A stretch of DNA of 8,072 bases from Hyphomicrobiales bacterium (lineage in GTDB: Bacteria; Pseudomonadota; Alphaproteobacteria; Rhizobiales; Aestuariivirgaceae), in NCBI GenBank assembly GCA_012032065.1, contig JAAURV010000128.1, positions 1-8,072 of the forward strand, read 5' to 3'. Under the pieces are notes generated by a model. That model saw only the letters and a program-made list of their open reading frames with translations, was not told where the DNA came from and searched no databases. This document shows positions 1 to 7,299 of the stretch, piece by piece (position 1 is the first letter of the stretch; each line of letters begins with the position of its first letter). A program made the translations under genes and the position numbers.

Positions 1-2
1 AC

Positions 3-257
3 CGGCGCGATTGCCTGACGCTGGCCCGGCTGCTGCGGTCGGAGGAACTGACGGCGGTATGGGTGCCGGATCCGGCACACGAGGCGATGCGCGATCTGGT
101 GCGGGCGCGCGGCGCGGCAGTGGCGGATGTGACCCGCTGCTGCCAGCGCATCAGCAGCTTCCTGCTGCGCCAGGATATCCGCTATGGCGGCAAGCCGTGG
201 ACGAAGAAGCACCGGGCCTGGCTGGGCCGGTTGGCGTTCACGGAACCGGCGCATCGG
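3..257 (+). mobile_element. IS110-family transposase gene remnant (internal fragment)
   Basis: Frame 3 from base 3 reads as the middle of an IS110-family transposase. It starts at RRDCLTLARLL (the family's RRDAxxLARLL block, which holds the last acidic residue of the N-terminal DEDD RuvC-like domain). ELTAVWVPD, AHEAMRDLVRAR, a QRISSFLLR helix and KPWTKKHRAWLGRL follow in the family's usual order. The match runs to about LAFTEPAHR (ending near 257), then stops; the same frame continues into unrelated residues and a TGA at 318-320. The catalytic Ser domain and both element ends are absent, so the piece cannot transpose. The 5' part lies outside the window. The fragment abuts the hydrolase remnant, whose recognisable sequence begins at 236 in frame 2, so the junction lies within about 236-257. 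The family call is from recognition of motifs, not an alignment. Confidence 0.85.
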
Positions 258-2719
258 CCGAGGGCCCACTGGGTGCGGAAAGTTGGTGGCAGCCGGAGAG
301 CAAGTTCGCACGTCATGTGATTGACGATCTCGCGATTGCGGCACCGGACTACAAGTACTCCGTCCAACCGTTCAAATGGAGCGGCGCCAATTCCGAACGC
401 GACCGCCGTGCAGCTGGACAGGCGCTGGCCGCAGAGTTGCGGCAGCTTGAGAAAGCAGGGCAACCTTATCATCTCATGGGCCACAGTCATGGTGGTTCGG
501 TCATCTGGCATGCGCTCAAGGTACTTGACCGCAGCGGATCTTCGTTCGGCCAATTGGGCAGTTGGATCACCATTGGAACCCCATTTCTCGATTTCCGGGT
601 GCGAAGTGCAATCCACTCGTGGCTGCTGTTTGCCGTGGCCCTTTTGCTGCTGGTATTTTTTCTTGTCGCTGTGCCTACGATCCTCGCTCTTACTCCTGAA
701 GCAATGTCGATTGTACGTGGTGCGCCTCTGCCTGCTCTTGTTGCGGTGGGACTCGGTGTTCTGGGATTGGCCACGCTGACCATCTATGTTCTCAGCCAGT
801 TGGTGGGCCAAGTAAGCTTGCGCCTGCGCCAAGGCCGGACGGTGCAGCATGTGGATAAACTTGCCGAGCGCTGGCTGTGCCTGACGCATCGTTTCGACGA
901 GCCAGTTAACGGCCTTGCCGCGTCGCTTAACGATCCAATCCGTGCTGCACCACGCATGCGCCGCGATGACAATGGGTTCTCCAGCGTTATCTCGAGACCC
1001 TTTGCCATCCTCTATGACGGAGCTGTTGCTCCGCTCATCGATGCTTTTGTGTGGGATACCGGCATATCGAAACTGCAAGGGCGCGACATTGGCGGTCTTG
1101 TCATGATCTCCTGCGCAGTGGCGCCGCCGGAATTGCGGGATCGGTTCCGCGCCCTGCCAGAAACCATCCAAATCGAAATTTCGGAAAGTGCCAATCAGGC
1201 ATCGTCGCAAACGGTCGAGCGCCTGCGGAGCGAACTGCTACGATTTGCGGACGGGAGTGCCGGACCAGACGAGATCACCACCGCCATTTCGTGGAGCGAG
1301 GTGATCCATACATCCTATTTCGACAACACCATGATCGCCAAAACATGCGCGGCATTCGTCCGGAAAAATGCGGATAACTCAACAGCCGAGCCGCTCTTGG
1401 GCTGGTGGCTGGCAAAAGCGGGAGCAGCGTCACACAAGCAACGCAAGCCATTCGAACCGAAGCGGCTCTATTGGGCCGGTGCCGGGTTGATGACCGCGGC
1501 CGTTGCGGTTTTGAGTTTCGGTACATTCGCCTCCTATCAGGCATGGATTAGCCCCTATACCAACGCGCAGCAGATCGCGGTAATTGCCGAGAACATGCGG
1601 AAGCCGCAGTTCACCATGCTGTGGGAGGATAAAGCGCCCGGCGAGACGCTGATGCGGCTTGCTGCGCTCGGCCGCAGCGATGATACGCTTGCGGCCCTCA
1701 CGGAGATTAGGAATCCAAATACCTCGATCATGGCGGCAGAGATGATCGCTTATGCCTTTGGATTTCGCGGCGACAATGATGCCATAAGTCGCCTCAATAA
1801 AGATTATGGCAAAACCGAAATTGGGACGACAAACTCTAACGTTGCCATCATTCTTGAAATCTATGCGCTGGTGGGTGCTACGCATGGCAAACGCCCAATT
1901 GCAAGCGATCTGGCGGCGGCCGTTTCTGACAGAGTGACCAAACAGGGAATGGCGCTGTTAGAACCGAGTGGCCTGGTTGCCCTGCACGCCGCTGAAGCAT
2001 TGACAGAGAACGGCAAACCTGATGCCGCCGACATTCTTCTGGACGGTGTGGCTAGTTTGTCCTGCGATGACGTCAGGTCTTGGCTCACGGTCATCACCAA
2101 TTATCGCCGGCAGCCAGGTGTCGCCGCACCCGACCTGGATAAATGCCTGGGAGGAGATTATCGGACTTCGACTGCGGCACCGGTTGAGCCGCCTCCTGTC
2201 GTGGGCGGCGGCGATCCGTTCCGCGAACCGCTCGAAGCGTTGTATGTATCAGGCAAATTCAACGAGCTTGCAACATCGATCGTATCCTGGGACGCCGCGG
2301 CGAAAACACAGTCGGAACAGAGCCTTTACCAGGACGATCTACTCAACTACTGGCGCGCCTTTGCCGACAACGGCCTCGCCGAGGGGCAGGCGCGCGTTGC
2401 AGAACTCTATGAAGCGCGCTTGCGCGGCAATCTCGACGGTATGTCGCTTCGGTCTTCCACCAATGTCCGTCAAGTTTCCGAATTCGCCGACGGCATGATT
2501 GCAATCGGCAAGACGGCCGAGTTGGCGAAGGATGCACAAACCTTCGACACCAAGTCGCTTGAACCGGGACCGGTTAGCATCGTCGAAGCCGAAGCTGCGG
2601 CTTCGGCTGGAATCGCATGGCTGAAGCTGGGTGATCGGACACGGGCCGAGCGAGCTTCCGGCGGGCCATTGGCGGCACTAGCGGGTTGGGCGAACAAGGG
2701 TTCCCGCTGGCCATGCTGA
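236..2719 (+). pseudogene. Membrane-anchored alpha/beta hydrolase with helical-repeat region; start lost, frameshifted (main part)
   Basis: Frame 2 encodes a serine hydrolase of the lipase-like alpha/beta fold. An oxyanion-type VHGTG motif is at 236-250, then a SWWQPES block. The nucleophile elbow GHSHGG is at 479-496 (Ser codon 485), followed by a WITIGTPF strand. A likely acid is the Asp of HRFDEPV (codon 896) and a likely base is the His of VIHTSYFDN (codon 1307); both are inferred from position. Two hydrophobic segments (about 620-694 and 728-805) are inserted after the nucleophile region, and a third lies at about 1466-1548, so the protein is probably in the inner membrane. The rest (about 1600-2719) is helical, in the style of TPR/Sel1 solenoids. 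The open frame reaches back to TTG 11, but residues before VHGTG are the IS110 remnant read out of frame, so the native start is missing. After codon 2654 the frame fails and reaches TGA at 2717-2719; the true continuation is in frame 1. The precise family and function were not recognised. Confidence 0.7.
2656..2657 (+). other. Apparent one-base deletion (frameshift) in the hydrolase gene
   Basis: Up to the GCT codon at 2654-2656, frame 2 reads sensibly (LGDRTRAERA). From TTC at 2656 onward, frame 1 reads sensibly (FRRAIGGTSGLGEQG). Adding one T to the TT at 2656-2657 joins them as RAERAFRRAI, a typical TPR-style helix. It also makes 236-3174 an exact multiple of three (980 codons with stop). 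No canonical X XXY YYZ slippery heptamer is present here, so programmed frameshifting is unlikely. Either a real mutation or a homopolymer error in the assembly fits. Confidence 0.75.
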
Positions 2720-3174
2720 TTGCCGAAACCGCGTCGGGCTATGACCCTGCACTTGCACGAGACGCCATCACCCGGGCGCTTAGCCTGTTCGAAGATACAT
2801 TTGCCATCGCCAGCGTTCCTGATAATTCCTACACGTTGACAGATGCCGTCAGGCTGTATGCCAGACTTGGCGAATATCGCTTGGCGCGCGAAGCCGCAGA
2901 ACGTGCCGGACAAGGACTGGCCGGCGCGCGGAGCGGAGTGGGACCGGAGCGCGATGCGCGGCCCTGGGAGATGGATGTACCGCCGCCGCCGGAGACCGAT
3001 CCGCGCAAAGAGAAGAATGAGCTTCTCGGTGGCGGTATTCTCGGAGGCTACAATGCGATCCTCGAATCCGAGTTGCGCAAAGTCACGCAAGAGGGTGCAA
3101 GGTCGATTTTTGACCGCACCGACCTGTGGCCGCAGCCCGTCGGCATCTATGTTACGGCGTTCAATCGCGGCTGA
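2686..3174 (+). pseudogene. C-terminal part of the frameshifted hydrolase/helical-repeat gene
   Basis: Frame 1 continues the broken upstream gene. The open segment in this frame begins after the TGA at 2632-2634; TTG at 2686 is only the first nominal start and shows no convincing ribosome binding site. The sequence carries further helical-repeat residues (AMLIAETASGYD, RDAITRALSLFED, LYARLGEYRLAREAAERAG). A proline-rich linker (PPPPETDP), a glycine-rich GGGILGGY patch and a short tail ending in VTAFNRG follow. It ends with TGA at 3172-3174, only 8 bases before the stop of the opposing suhB-like gene. As an independent 162-residue protein it has no recognisable function; it makes sense only as the end of the preceding reading frame. 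Confidence 0.7.
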
Positions 3175-3182
3175 CGCGTTGA

Positions 3183-3983
3183 TCAGACCGAGCGTGCTGC
3201 GGCTGCCAGCTCTTTCTTGATCTGCACCATGATGTCGGCGTTGGCGGCGACGATGCTCTTGGCGTGGAGCGGGTCGCCATCGCCTTCGATGGTTGTGCAG
3301 ACGCCGCTGGCTTCGCGGACGAGGAGCATTCCGGCGGCGACGTCCCAGGGGGCGAGGCCGCGTTCCCAGAAGGCGTCGAGTCTGCCGGCGGCGACATAGC
3401 CCAATTCCAGCGCCGCCGAGCCGAAGCGGCGGATGCCGATGGATTTTGCTTGCAGCGCCGCGATCTCGGCGCGGTTTTCGGCATGGCCGGGGCGGCCGCG
3501 GTGGGGGATGCCGGTACAGACGACGGCTTCGCTGAGATCCTTCCGCGCGCCCACACGCAGGCGCTTGTTGTTGAGGAACGCGCCCTGGCCTTTTTCGCCA
3601 TGGAAGAGTTCGTCGCTGATCGGATTGTACGTGACGGCGGCGACCAGTTCGCCCTTGCGCTCCAGCGCCACGGAGATCGCGAAATAGGGAATGGCGCGCA
3701 TGAAGTTGGTGGTGCCGTCGATGGGATCGGCGAGGAAGCGGTGATCGGGATCGCTGCCCTTTTCCTCGCCCGACTCCTCCATGAGGAACCCATATGTGGG
3801 GCGCGCCTTCGAGAGCTCTTCGCGCAGCACTTTCTCGCAGCGCTTGTCGGCGGCAGTCACGTAGTCGCCCGGTCCCTTCACCGAAACCTGAAGGTTCTGA
3901 AGTTCGCCGAAGTCGCGCTGCACGCCGCGGGCGGCCTTGCGGACAGCAGCGATCATGACGGAGAGGGCAGGAGAAGAAGCCAC
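3183..3983 (-). CDS. suhB: Inositol monophosphatase family protein (SuhB-like)
   Basis: This is a complete 266-residue protein of normal family length. Family members hydrolyse myo-inositol phosphates or related sugar phosphates and nucleotide phosphates with Mg2+, in the cytoplasm. The motifs occur in order: KGPGDYVTAAD (residues 36-46), MEESGE (68-73) with the metal-binding Glu, DPIDGTTNF (86-94) with two metal-ligand Asp residues, and WDVAAG (213-218) with the third ligand Asp. Start: GTG at 3983, with AGGAA seven bases upstream; the internal ATG at 3956 has no such site. It runs opposite to the copper ATPase gene across a 96-bp gap and converges on the hydrolase remnant. It could be a SuhB-type inositol phosphatase or another member (for example CysQ- or histidinol-phosphatase-like); the DPIDGTTNF form favours SuhB/IMPase. 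It looks intact and ordinary. Confidence 0.93.
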   Translation of the reverse strand: MASSPALSVMIAAVRKAARGVQRDFGELQNLQVSVKGPGDYVTAADKRCEKVLREELSKARPTYGFLMEESGEEKGSDPDHRFLADPIDGTTNFMRAIPYFAISVALERKGELVAAVTYNPISDELFHGEKGQGAFLNNKRLRVGARKDLSEAVVCTGIPHRGRPGHAENRAEIAALQAKSIGIRRFGSAALELGYVAAGRLDAFWERGLAPWDVAAGMLLVREASGVCTTIEGDGDPLHAKSIVAANADIMVQIKKELAAAARSV

Positions 3984-3990
3984 TTTGGAG

Positions 3991-3995
3991 TTCCT
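3991..3995 (-). promoter_or_regulatory. Ribosome binding site deciding the GTG start of suhB
   Basis: The minus strand reads AGGAA followed by seven bases and GTG. This favours the GTG at 3983 over the in-frame ATG nine codons downstream, which lacks a purine-rich leader. Confidence 0.6.
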
Positions 3996-4044
3996 GAAGA
4001 GTTTGCCGGGCAGTGGTTAGCAAGCGGTGTGGCGGAACGCCAGT

Positions 4045-4073
4045 TTGATTAACCTAGCCGCGATCTCTATGTA
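4045..4073 (+). promoter_or_regulatory. Candidate promoter of the copper ATPase gene
   Basis: TTGATT (4045-4050) and TATGTA (4068-4073) are spaced 17 bases apart, a normal sigma-70-type arrangement. Transcription would begin about seven bases on, at or next to the ATG at 4080, so the message may be leaderless. That agrees with the lack of a Shine-Dalgarno sequence before 4080. No MerR/CueR-type dyad was recognised between the two boxes. This is a motif inference only. Confidence 0.35.
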
Positions 4074-4079
4074 AACGCG

Positions 4080-4460
4080 ATGAACAAACACGTGTCCAAT
4101 CCGAGCGCAGCTCGGGCCATCGACCCTGTCTGCCACATGACAGTCGATCCGGCGACGACACCACACAAGGCGGATCATGGCGGCGAAACCTACTACTTCT
4201 GCGCTGCCTCCTGCCGCGGCAAATTCGTGGCGGACCCGGCGCGTTACCTTGATCCTGAAAAGGCTGCGGCCGCCCTGACCAGCCAGCCCAAGGACGTCAT
4301 ATACACCTGCCCGATGCATCCGGAGGTCAGGCAGGCGGGACCCGGATCCTGCCCGATCTGCGGCATGGCGCTTGAGCCTGAGACCGTCAGTCTCGAAGCG
4401 GCACCCAATCCCGAGCTTGACGATATGACCCGTCGGTTCTCGGATTTCTGCTGGCGCTGA
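4080..4460 (+). pseudogene. copA: N-terminal metal-binding part of copper P-type ATPase, cut off by a frameshift
   Basis: The 126 residues hold two small cysteine-rich domains. The first is a YHS domain (about 14-58) with DPVCHM and the YYFCAASC cysteine pair. The second is a heavy-metal-binding domain (about 74-100) with YTCPMHPEV and CPICGM. The order YHS, then CPMHP domain, then P1B ATPase is known for bacterial copper exporters that lack HMA domains. The frame then reads NPELDDMTRRF, the usual lead-in to the first membrane helix, and breaks into SDFCWR and a TGA at 4458-4460. The ATPase body resumes in frame 2 from about 4442 (GFLLALTLPVFALEMGG). This is therefore the front of the downstream gene, not a separate protein. 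If expressed as it stands, it would be a small soluble metal-binding protein. Start ATG 4080 has no Shine-Dalgarno sequence. Confidence 0.8.
4440..4442 (+). other. Frameshift inside the first transmembrane segment of copA
   Basis: Frame 3 is coherent up to MTRRF (codon 4437-4439), and frame 2 is coherent from GFLLALTLPVF (codon 4442). The two join if one base, or four bases, are restored between them. Four bases would give the family-typical RRFW-x-GFLLAL (inferred). No X XXY YYZ slippery heptamer is visible at the join. Confidence 0.75.
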
Positions 4461-4483
4461 CCCTTCCCGTCTTCGCGCTTGAA

Positions 4484-6403
4484 ATGGGGGGGCACCTGTT
4501 CGGTTTGCAACTGCTCACTTCCGCGCAAACCATGAATGTTGTGCAGATGATGCTTGCAACCCCTGTCGTGCTATGGGGCGGATGGCCATTCTTCGAGCGC
4601 GGATGGCAATCGCTCAAGACCCGCAATCTCAACATGTTCACGCTGATCGCGCTCGGCACTGGCGTTGCCTGGGCCTACAGCATATTCGCGACGATGTTTC
4701 CCGATGCGCTGCCGCATTCGCTCCATGGCGAGCACGGCGCGCCCGCTGTCTATTTCGAAGCCGCGGCGGTGATCACCGTTCTGGTGCTGCTCGGCCAGGT
4801 TTTGGAACTGAGAGCACGGGAGCGCACATCGTCGGCTTTGCGCGCACTTCTCGATCTCAGTCCCAAGACCGCGCATCGCGTGCGAGAAGGTTTGGAAGAA
4901 GATGTGGCGCTCGATCTGATCAATGTGGGCGATCTTTTGCGGGTGAAGCCGGGCGAGAGCGTGCCTGTCGACGGCGTACTCACGGATGGCGAGAGCACGC
5001 TCGACGAATCGATGGTGACGGGCGAGTCGCTGCCGCTATTTAAACTCCCCGGCGACACGGTAACCGGCGGTACGCGAAACACGTCCGGAAGTTTCGTCAT
5101 GCGCGCGGAGAAAGTCGGCCGCGACACCATGCTGGCGCGAATCGTGCAGATGGTGGCGGACGCACAGCGCAGCCGCGCGCCGGTGCAAAAACTCGCCGAT
5201 CAGGTTTCGGGATGGTTCGTGCCCATCGTGATTGCCATTGCCATCGCTGCATTCATTGCGTGGTACGTATTCGGCCCCGAACCACGCTTTGCGTTTGCCC
5301 TCACGGCCGCTGTTGCCGTGCTGATCATCGCATGTCCCTGCGCGCTGGGCCTTGCCACGCCCATGTCGGTGATGGTGGGTGTTGGACGCGGGGCGCAGGC
5401 AGGCGTTCTCATCCGCAACGCCGAAGCTCTCGAACGAATGGAAACGGTCGACACACTCGTTGTGGACAAGACGGGCACGCTGACGGAAGGACGGCCCAAA
5501 GTGGTTTCGGTTGATGCGCTTGTGGAGGCTGACGAGAGTGAAGTGCTGCGCCTCGCGGCATCGGTTGAACAGGGGAGCGAACATCCGATTGCGCGCGCCA
5601 TTGTGAACGAGGCGAAGGCGCGCGGACTTCAAGTGCCGCGGGTTCTGGGCTTCGACGCCGCTGCCGGCAAGGGAGCGATTGGCATGGCGGAGCGCAAGCG
5701 GCTGGCCATCGGCACGGCAGAGTTTCTGGGCGGGCTTTCGATCAATGCGTCGCCCGCGCTTCGGTTCGCGGACAAAGCCCGGGAGCAAGGCGGGACCGCG
5801 GTCTTTGTCGCGATCAACGGAAAGGTAGCGGGAGTCATCGCGGTGGCGGATGCGATCAAGCCGACCACGCCCAAGGCTTTGCAGGAGCTTCGCGGCCTCG
5901 GCCTCAAGATCGTCATGCTCACCGGCGATCACGCGGTGACCGCCAAGACCGTGGCGGGAAAACTCGGCATCGCCGATATCGAAGCCGCCATGCTGCCGGA
6001 TGGCAAGCTTGCGTATGTGAAGAAACTGAAGGCCGGCGGCGCGCGTGTCGCCTTCGCGGGCGATGGCGTCAACGATGCGCCGGCACTTGCGGCAGCGGAC
6101 ATCGGGATTGCGATGGACTCAGGCTCGGATGCGGCGATCGAAAGTGCCGGCGTGACATTGGTGAAGGGCGATCTTGCGGGCCTTGCGCGCGCGGTAAAGC
6201 TCTCACGCGGGACGATGCGCAATATCCGGCAGAACCTGTTCTTCGCGTTTGCCTACAACGCGGTGTGCGTGCCGGTAGCGGCGGGTGTGCTTTATCCCAC
6301 GTTTGGAATCCTGCTAACGCCGGTGCTTGCGGCAGCGGCGATGTCGCTCAGTTCCGTGAGCGTGATCGCCAATGCATTGCGGCTCAGGGCGATACGGCTT
6401 TAG
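4484..6403 (+). CDS. copA: Cu(I)-exporting P1B-type ATPase, catalytic body (copA-type), separated from its N-terminus by a frameshift
   Basis: The protein pumps monovalent copper (or silver) out of the cytoplasm using ATP. Counting from ATG 4484 (639 residues), the signatures are: actuator TGES (179-182), ion-binding CPC (284-286) in CPCALGLATP, phosphorylation motif DKTGT (Asp328), nucleotide-domain HP (367-368), MLTGD (Thr480), and hinge GDGVNDAP (526 on). AYN in the seventh helix and MSLSSVSVIANALRLR in the eighth complete the P1B-1 (Cu+) pattern. Seven of the expected eight membrane helices are complete. The first straddles the frameshift, with its second half readable from 4442. ATG 4484 lies 24 bases after the TGA at 4460 and has a poor leader, so it is unlikely to be a natural start. 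With the reading frame repaired the whole protein would be about 774-775 residues. Its TAG overlaps the stop of the opposing Sel1 gene. The family call is very secure; whether the gene is functional depends on the frameshift being real. Confidence 0.93.
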   Translation: MGGHLFGLQLLTSAQTMNVVQMMLATPVVLWGGWPFFERGWQSLKTRNLNMFTLIALGTGVAWAYSIFATMFPDALPHSLHGEHGAPAVYFEAAAVITVLVLLGQVLELRARERTSSALRALLDLSPKTAHRVREGLEEDVALDLINVGDLLRVKPGESVPVDGVLTDGESTLDESMVTGESLPLFKLPGDTVTGGTRNTSGSFVMRAEKVGRDTMLARIVQMVADAQRSRAPVQKLADQVSGWFVPIVIAIAIAAFIAWYVFGPEPRFAFALTAAVAVLIIACPCALGLATPMSVMVGVGRGAQAGVLIRNAEALERMETVDTLVVDKTGTLTEGRPKVVSVDALVEADESEVLRLAASVEQGSEHPIARAIVNEAKARGLQVPRVLGFDAAAGKGAIGMAERKRLAIGTAEFLGGLSINASPALRFADKAREQGGTAVFVAINGKVAGVIAVADAIKPTTPKALQELRGLGLKIVMLTGDHAVTAKTVAGKLGIADIEAAMLPDGKLAYVKKLKAGGARVAFAGDGVNDAPALAAADIGIAMDSGSDAAIESAGVTLVKGDLAGLARAVKLSRGTMRNIRQNLFFAFAYNAVCVPVAAGVLYPTFGILLTPVLAAAAMSLSSVSVIANALRLRAIRL

Positions 6404-7299
6404 GACGTCTTCGGCTTGAAATCCGCGGCGCGTTTTTCGGCGGCGGCTTTCTGGTCCAGCGCTTGTTTCGCCGTGAATTCGTCGAGCCACGCGTCGGCGC
6501 GGCCACCCTTGGTGGCGAGGAAATGCCATTTCATTGCTTCCACCGGATCGAGCGTCACGCCGCGCCCCGTCGCGTAAAGCCGCGCCACACGGTTCTGCGC
6601 CACCGCATTGCCCCGCGCCGCGGAGATCAGCATCCACTTGGCGCCAACGGCCTCATCTTTTTGCACGCCCTCGCCGCGAAATACCAGTACGCCGTAGTCG
6701 AGTGCGGCATCCGCGTGGCCTTGCAGCGCTGCCTTCACGAACCAGTCGGCGGCGGTGACCTCGCTTTTGTCGACGCCTTTGCCATCGAGATAGATGAGGC
6801 CGAGATTGTACTGGGCGTCGGCGAAGCCTTTCTCCGCCGAGCGCGAGAACCATTCGACGGCGCGAGGCCAATCGGGTTCGGTGCCGTAGACGCCGGAAGC
6901 GATAAGGCCAAGATTGTAGAGCGCCTGCGGATTGCCGTTCGCGGCCGCTTTCTCCAGCCACTTCGCGCCTTCGTCGATATCGGTTGCGCCGAGGGCGCCG
7001 TCGAGATTCATCATGGCAAGGGAGAACTGCGCGCCGGGATGATCTTTCTCCGCAGCCTTCTTGAACCACTCCGCCGCTTGCTGCTGGTCAGCCTTCACGG
7101 CTTTTCCGGTTTGATAGAACGCGCCCATCATGGCCATGGCGCGGGCGTCGCCTTTGGCAGCGTGAAGCTTCGCGATCTCGATGGCTTCCTTGTAGTTCTT
7201 GTCCTCGAAAAGAGCGACGGCTTCCTCGAAGGGCGGCTCGGCGGCGGCGACGGGGCTTGCCAGCAGCGCCAGCGCCAGGAATGCCGCCGCGCATTTCAT
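6400..7299 (-). CDS. Secreted/periplasmic Sel1-repeat protein
   Basis: This 299-residue protein begins with a Sec signal peptide: Lys2, the hydrophobic run AAFLALALLASP, and a probable AAA cleavage site near residue 20. About six Sel1-like repeats of roughly 36 residues follow: 52-87, 88-123, 124-160, 161-196, 197-232 and 233-268. They show the typical ALYNLGLIY...G.GV....AA.WF.KAA..G pattern. A charged Lys/Ala tail ends in PKTS. Sel1 repeats form alpha-solenoid scaffolds for protein binding; no catalytic domain is seen, so the partner cannot be named. Its ATG overlaps the stop of the upstream ThiE-like gene (ATGA), with AGGATGGGG just before, so the two are translationally coupled. Its TAA (6402-6400) overlaps the TAG of copA on the other strand, leaving no room for a terminator between them. 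Confidence 0.9.
   Translation of the reverse strand: MKCAAAFLALALLASPVAAAEPPFEEAVALFEDKNYKEAIEIAKLHAAKGDARAMAMMGAFYQTGKAVKADQQQAAEWFKKAAEKDHPGAQFSLAMMNLDGALGATDIDEGAKWLEKAAANGNPQALYNLGLIASGVYGTEPDWPRAVEWFSRSAEKGFADAQYNLGLIYLDGKGVDKSEVTAADWFVKAALQGHADAALDYGVLVFRGEGVQKDEAVGAKWMLISAARGNAVAQNRVARLYATGRGVTLDPVEAMKWHFLATKGGRADAWLDEFTAKQALDQKAAAEKRAADFKPKTS
7296..7299 (-). other. ATGA stop/start overlap coupling the ThiE-like and Sel1 genes
   Basis: On the minus strand, ATG (7299-7297) starts the Sel1 protein and TGA (7298-7296) ends the ThiE-like protein. Such overlaps usually mean one transcript and coupled translation. Confidence 0.85.

Noticed and set aside
1..260. IS110 bridge RNA or element ends
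   Set aside because: Only the internal coding part of the transposase is present; the non-coding ends that would hold such an RNA are not in the window.
182..1210. 342-codon open frame on the minus strand
   Set aside because: It is antisense to the hydrolase region and crosses the IS110 junction, with no recognisable protein pattern.
2645..2665. Programmed -1 ribosomal frameshift in the hydrolase gene
   Set aside because: There is no X XXY YYZ heptamer and no obvious downstream stem next to the site. A missing T explains the data more simply.
2470..4023. 517-codon open frame on the minus strand
   Set aside because: It overlaps the suhB-like gene in another frame on the same strand and the hydrolase remnant on the other. 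Its protein is Arg/Pro-rich without any motif, as expected of a GC-rich shadow frame.
3264..4052. 262-codon open frame on the plus strand
   Set aside because: It is exactly antisense to the suhB-like gene, which has all metal-binding motifs and a ribosome binding site.
3984..4079. CueR/MerR-type operator for copA
   Set aside because: No extended dyad between promoter boxes was found; the candidate spacer is a normal 17 bases rather than the 19-20 typical of MerR-family promoters.
4460..4490. ATG 4484 as the genuine start of a naturally short ATPase
   Set aside because: Coherent ATPase sequence (GFLLALTLPVFALE) is present in the same frame upstream of 4484, and the leader lacks a ribosome binding site, so the gene originally extended further.
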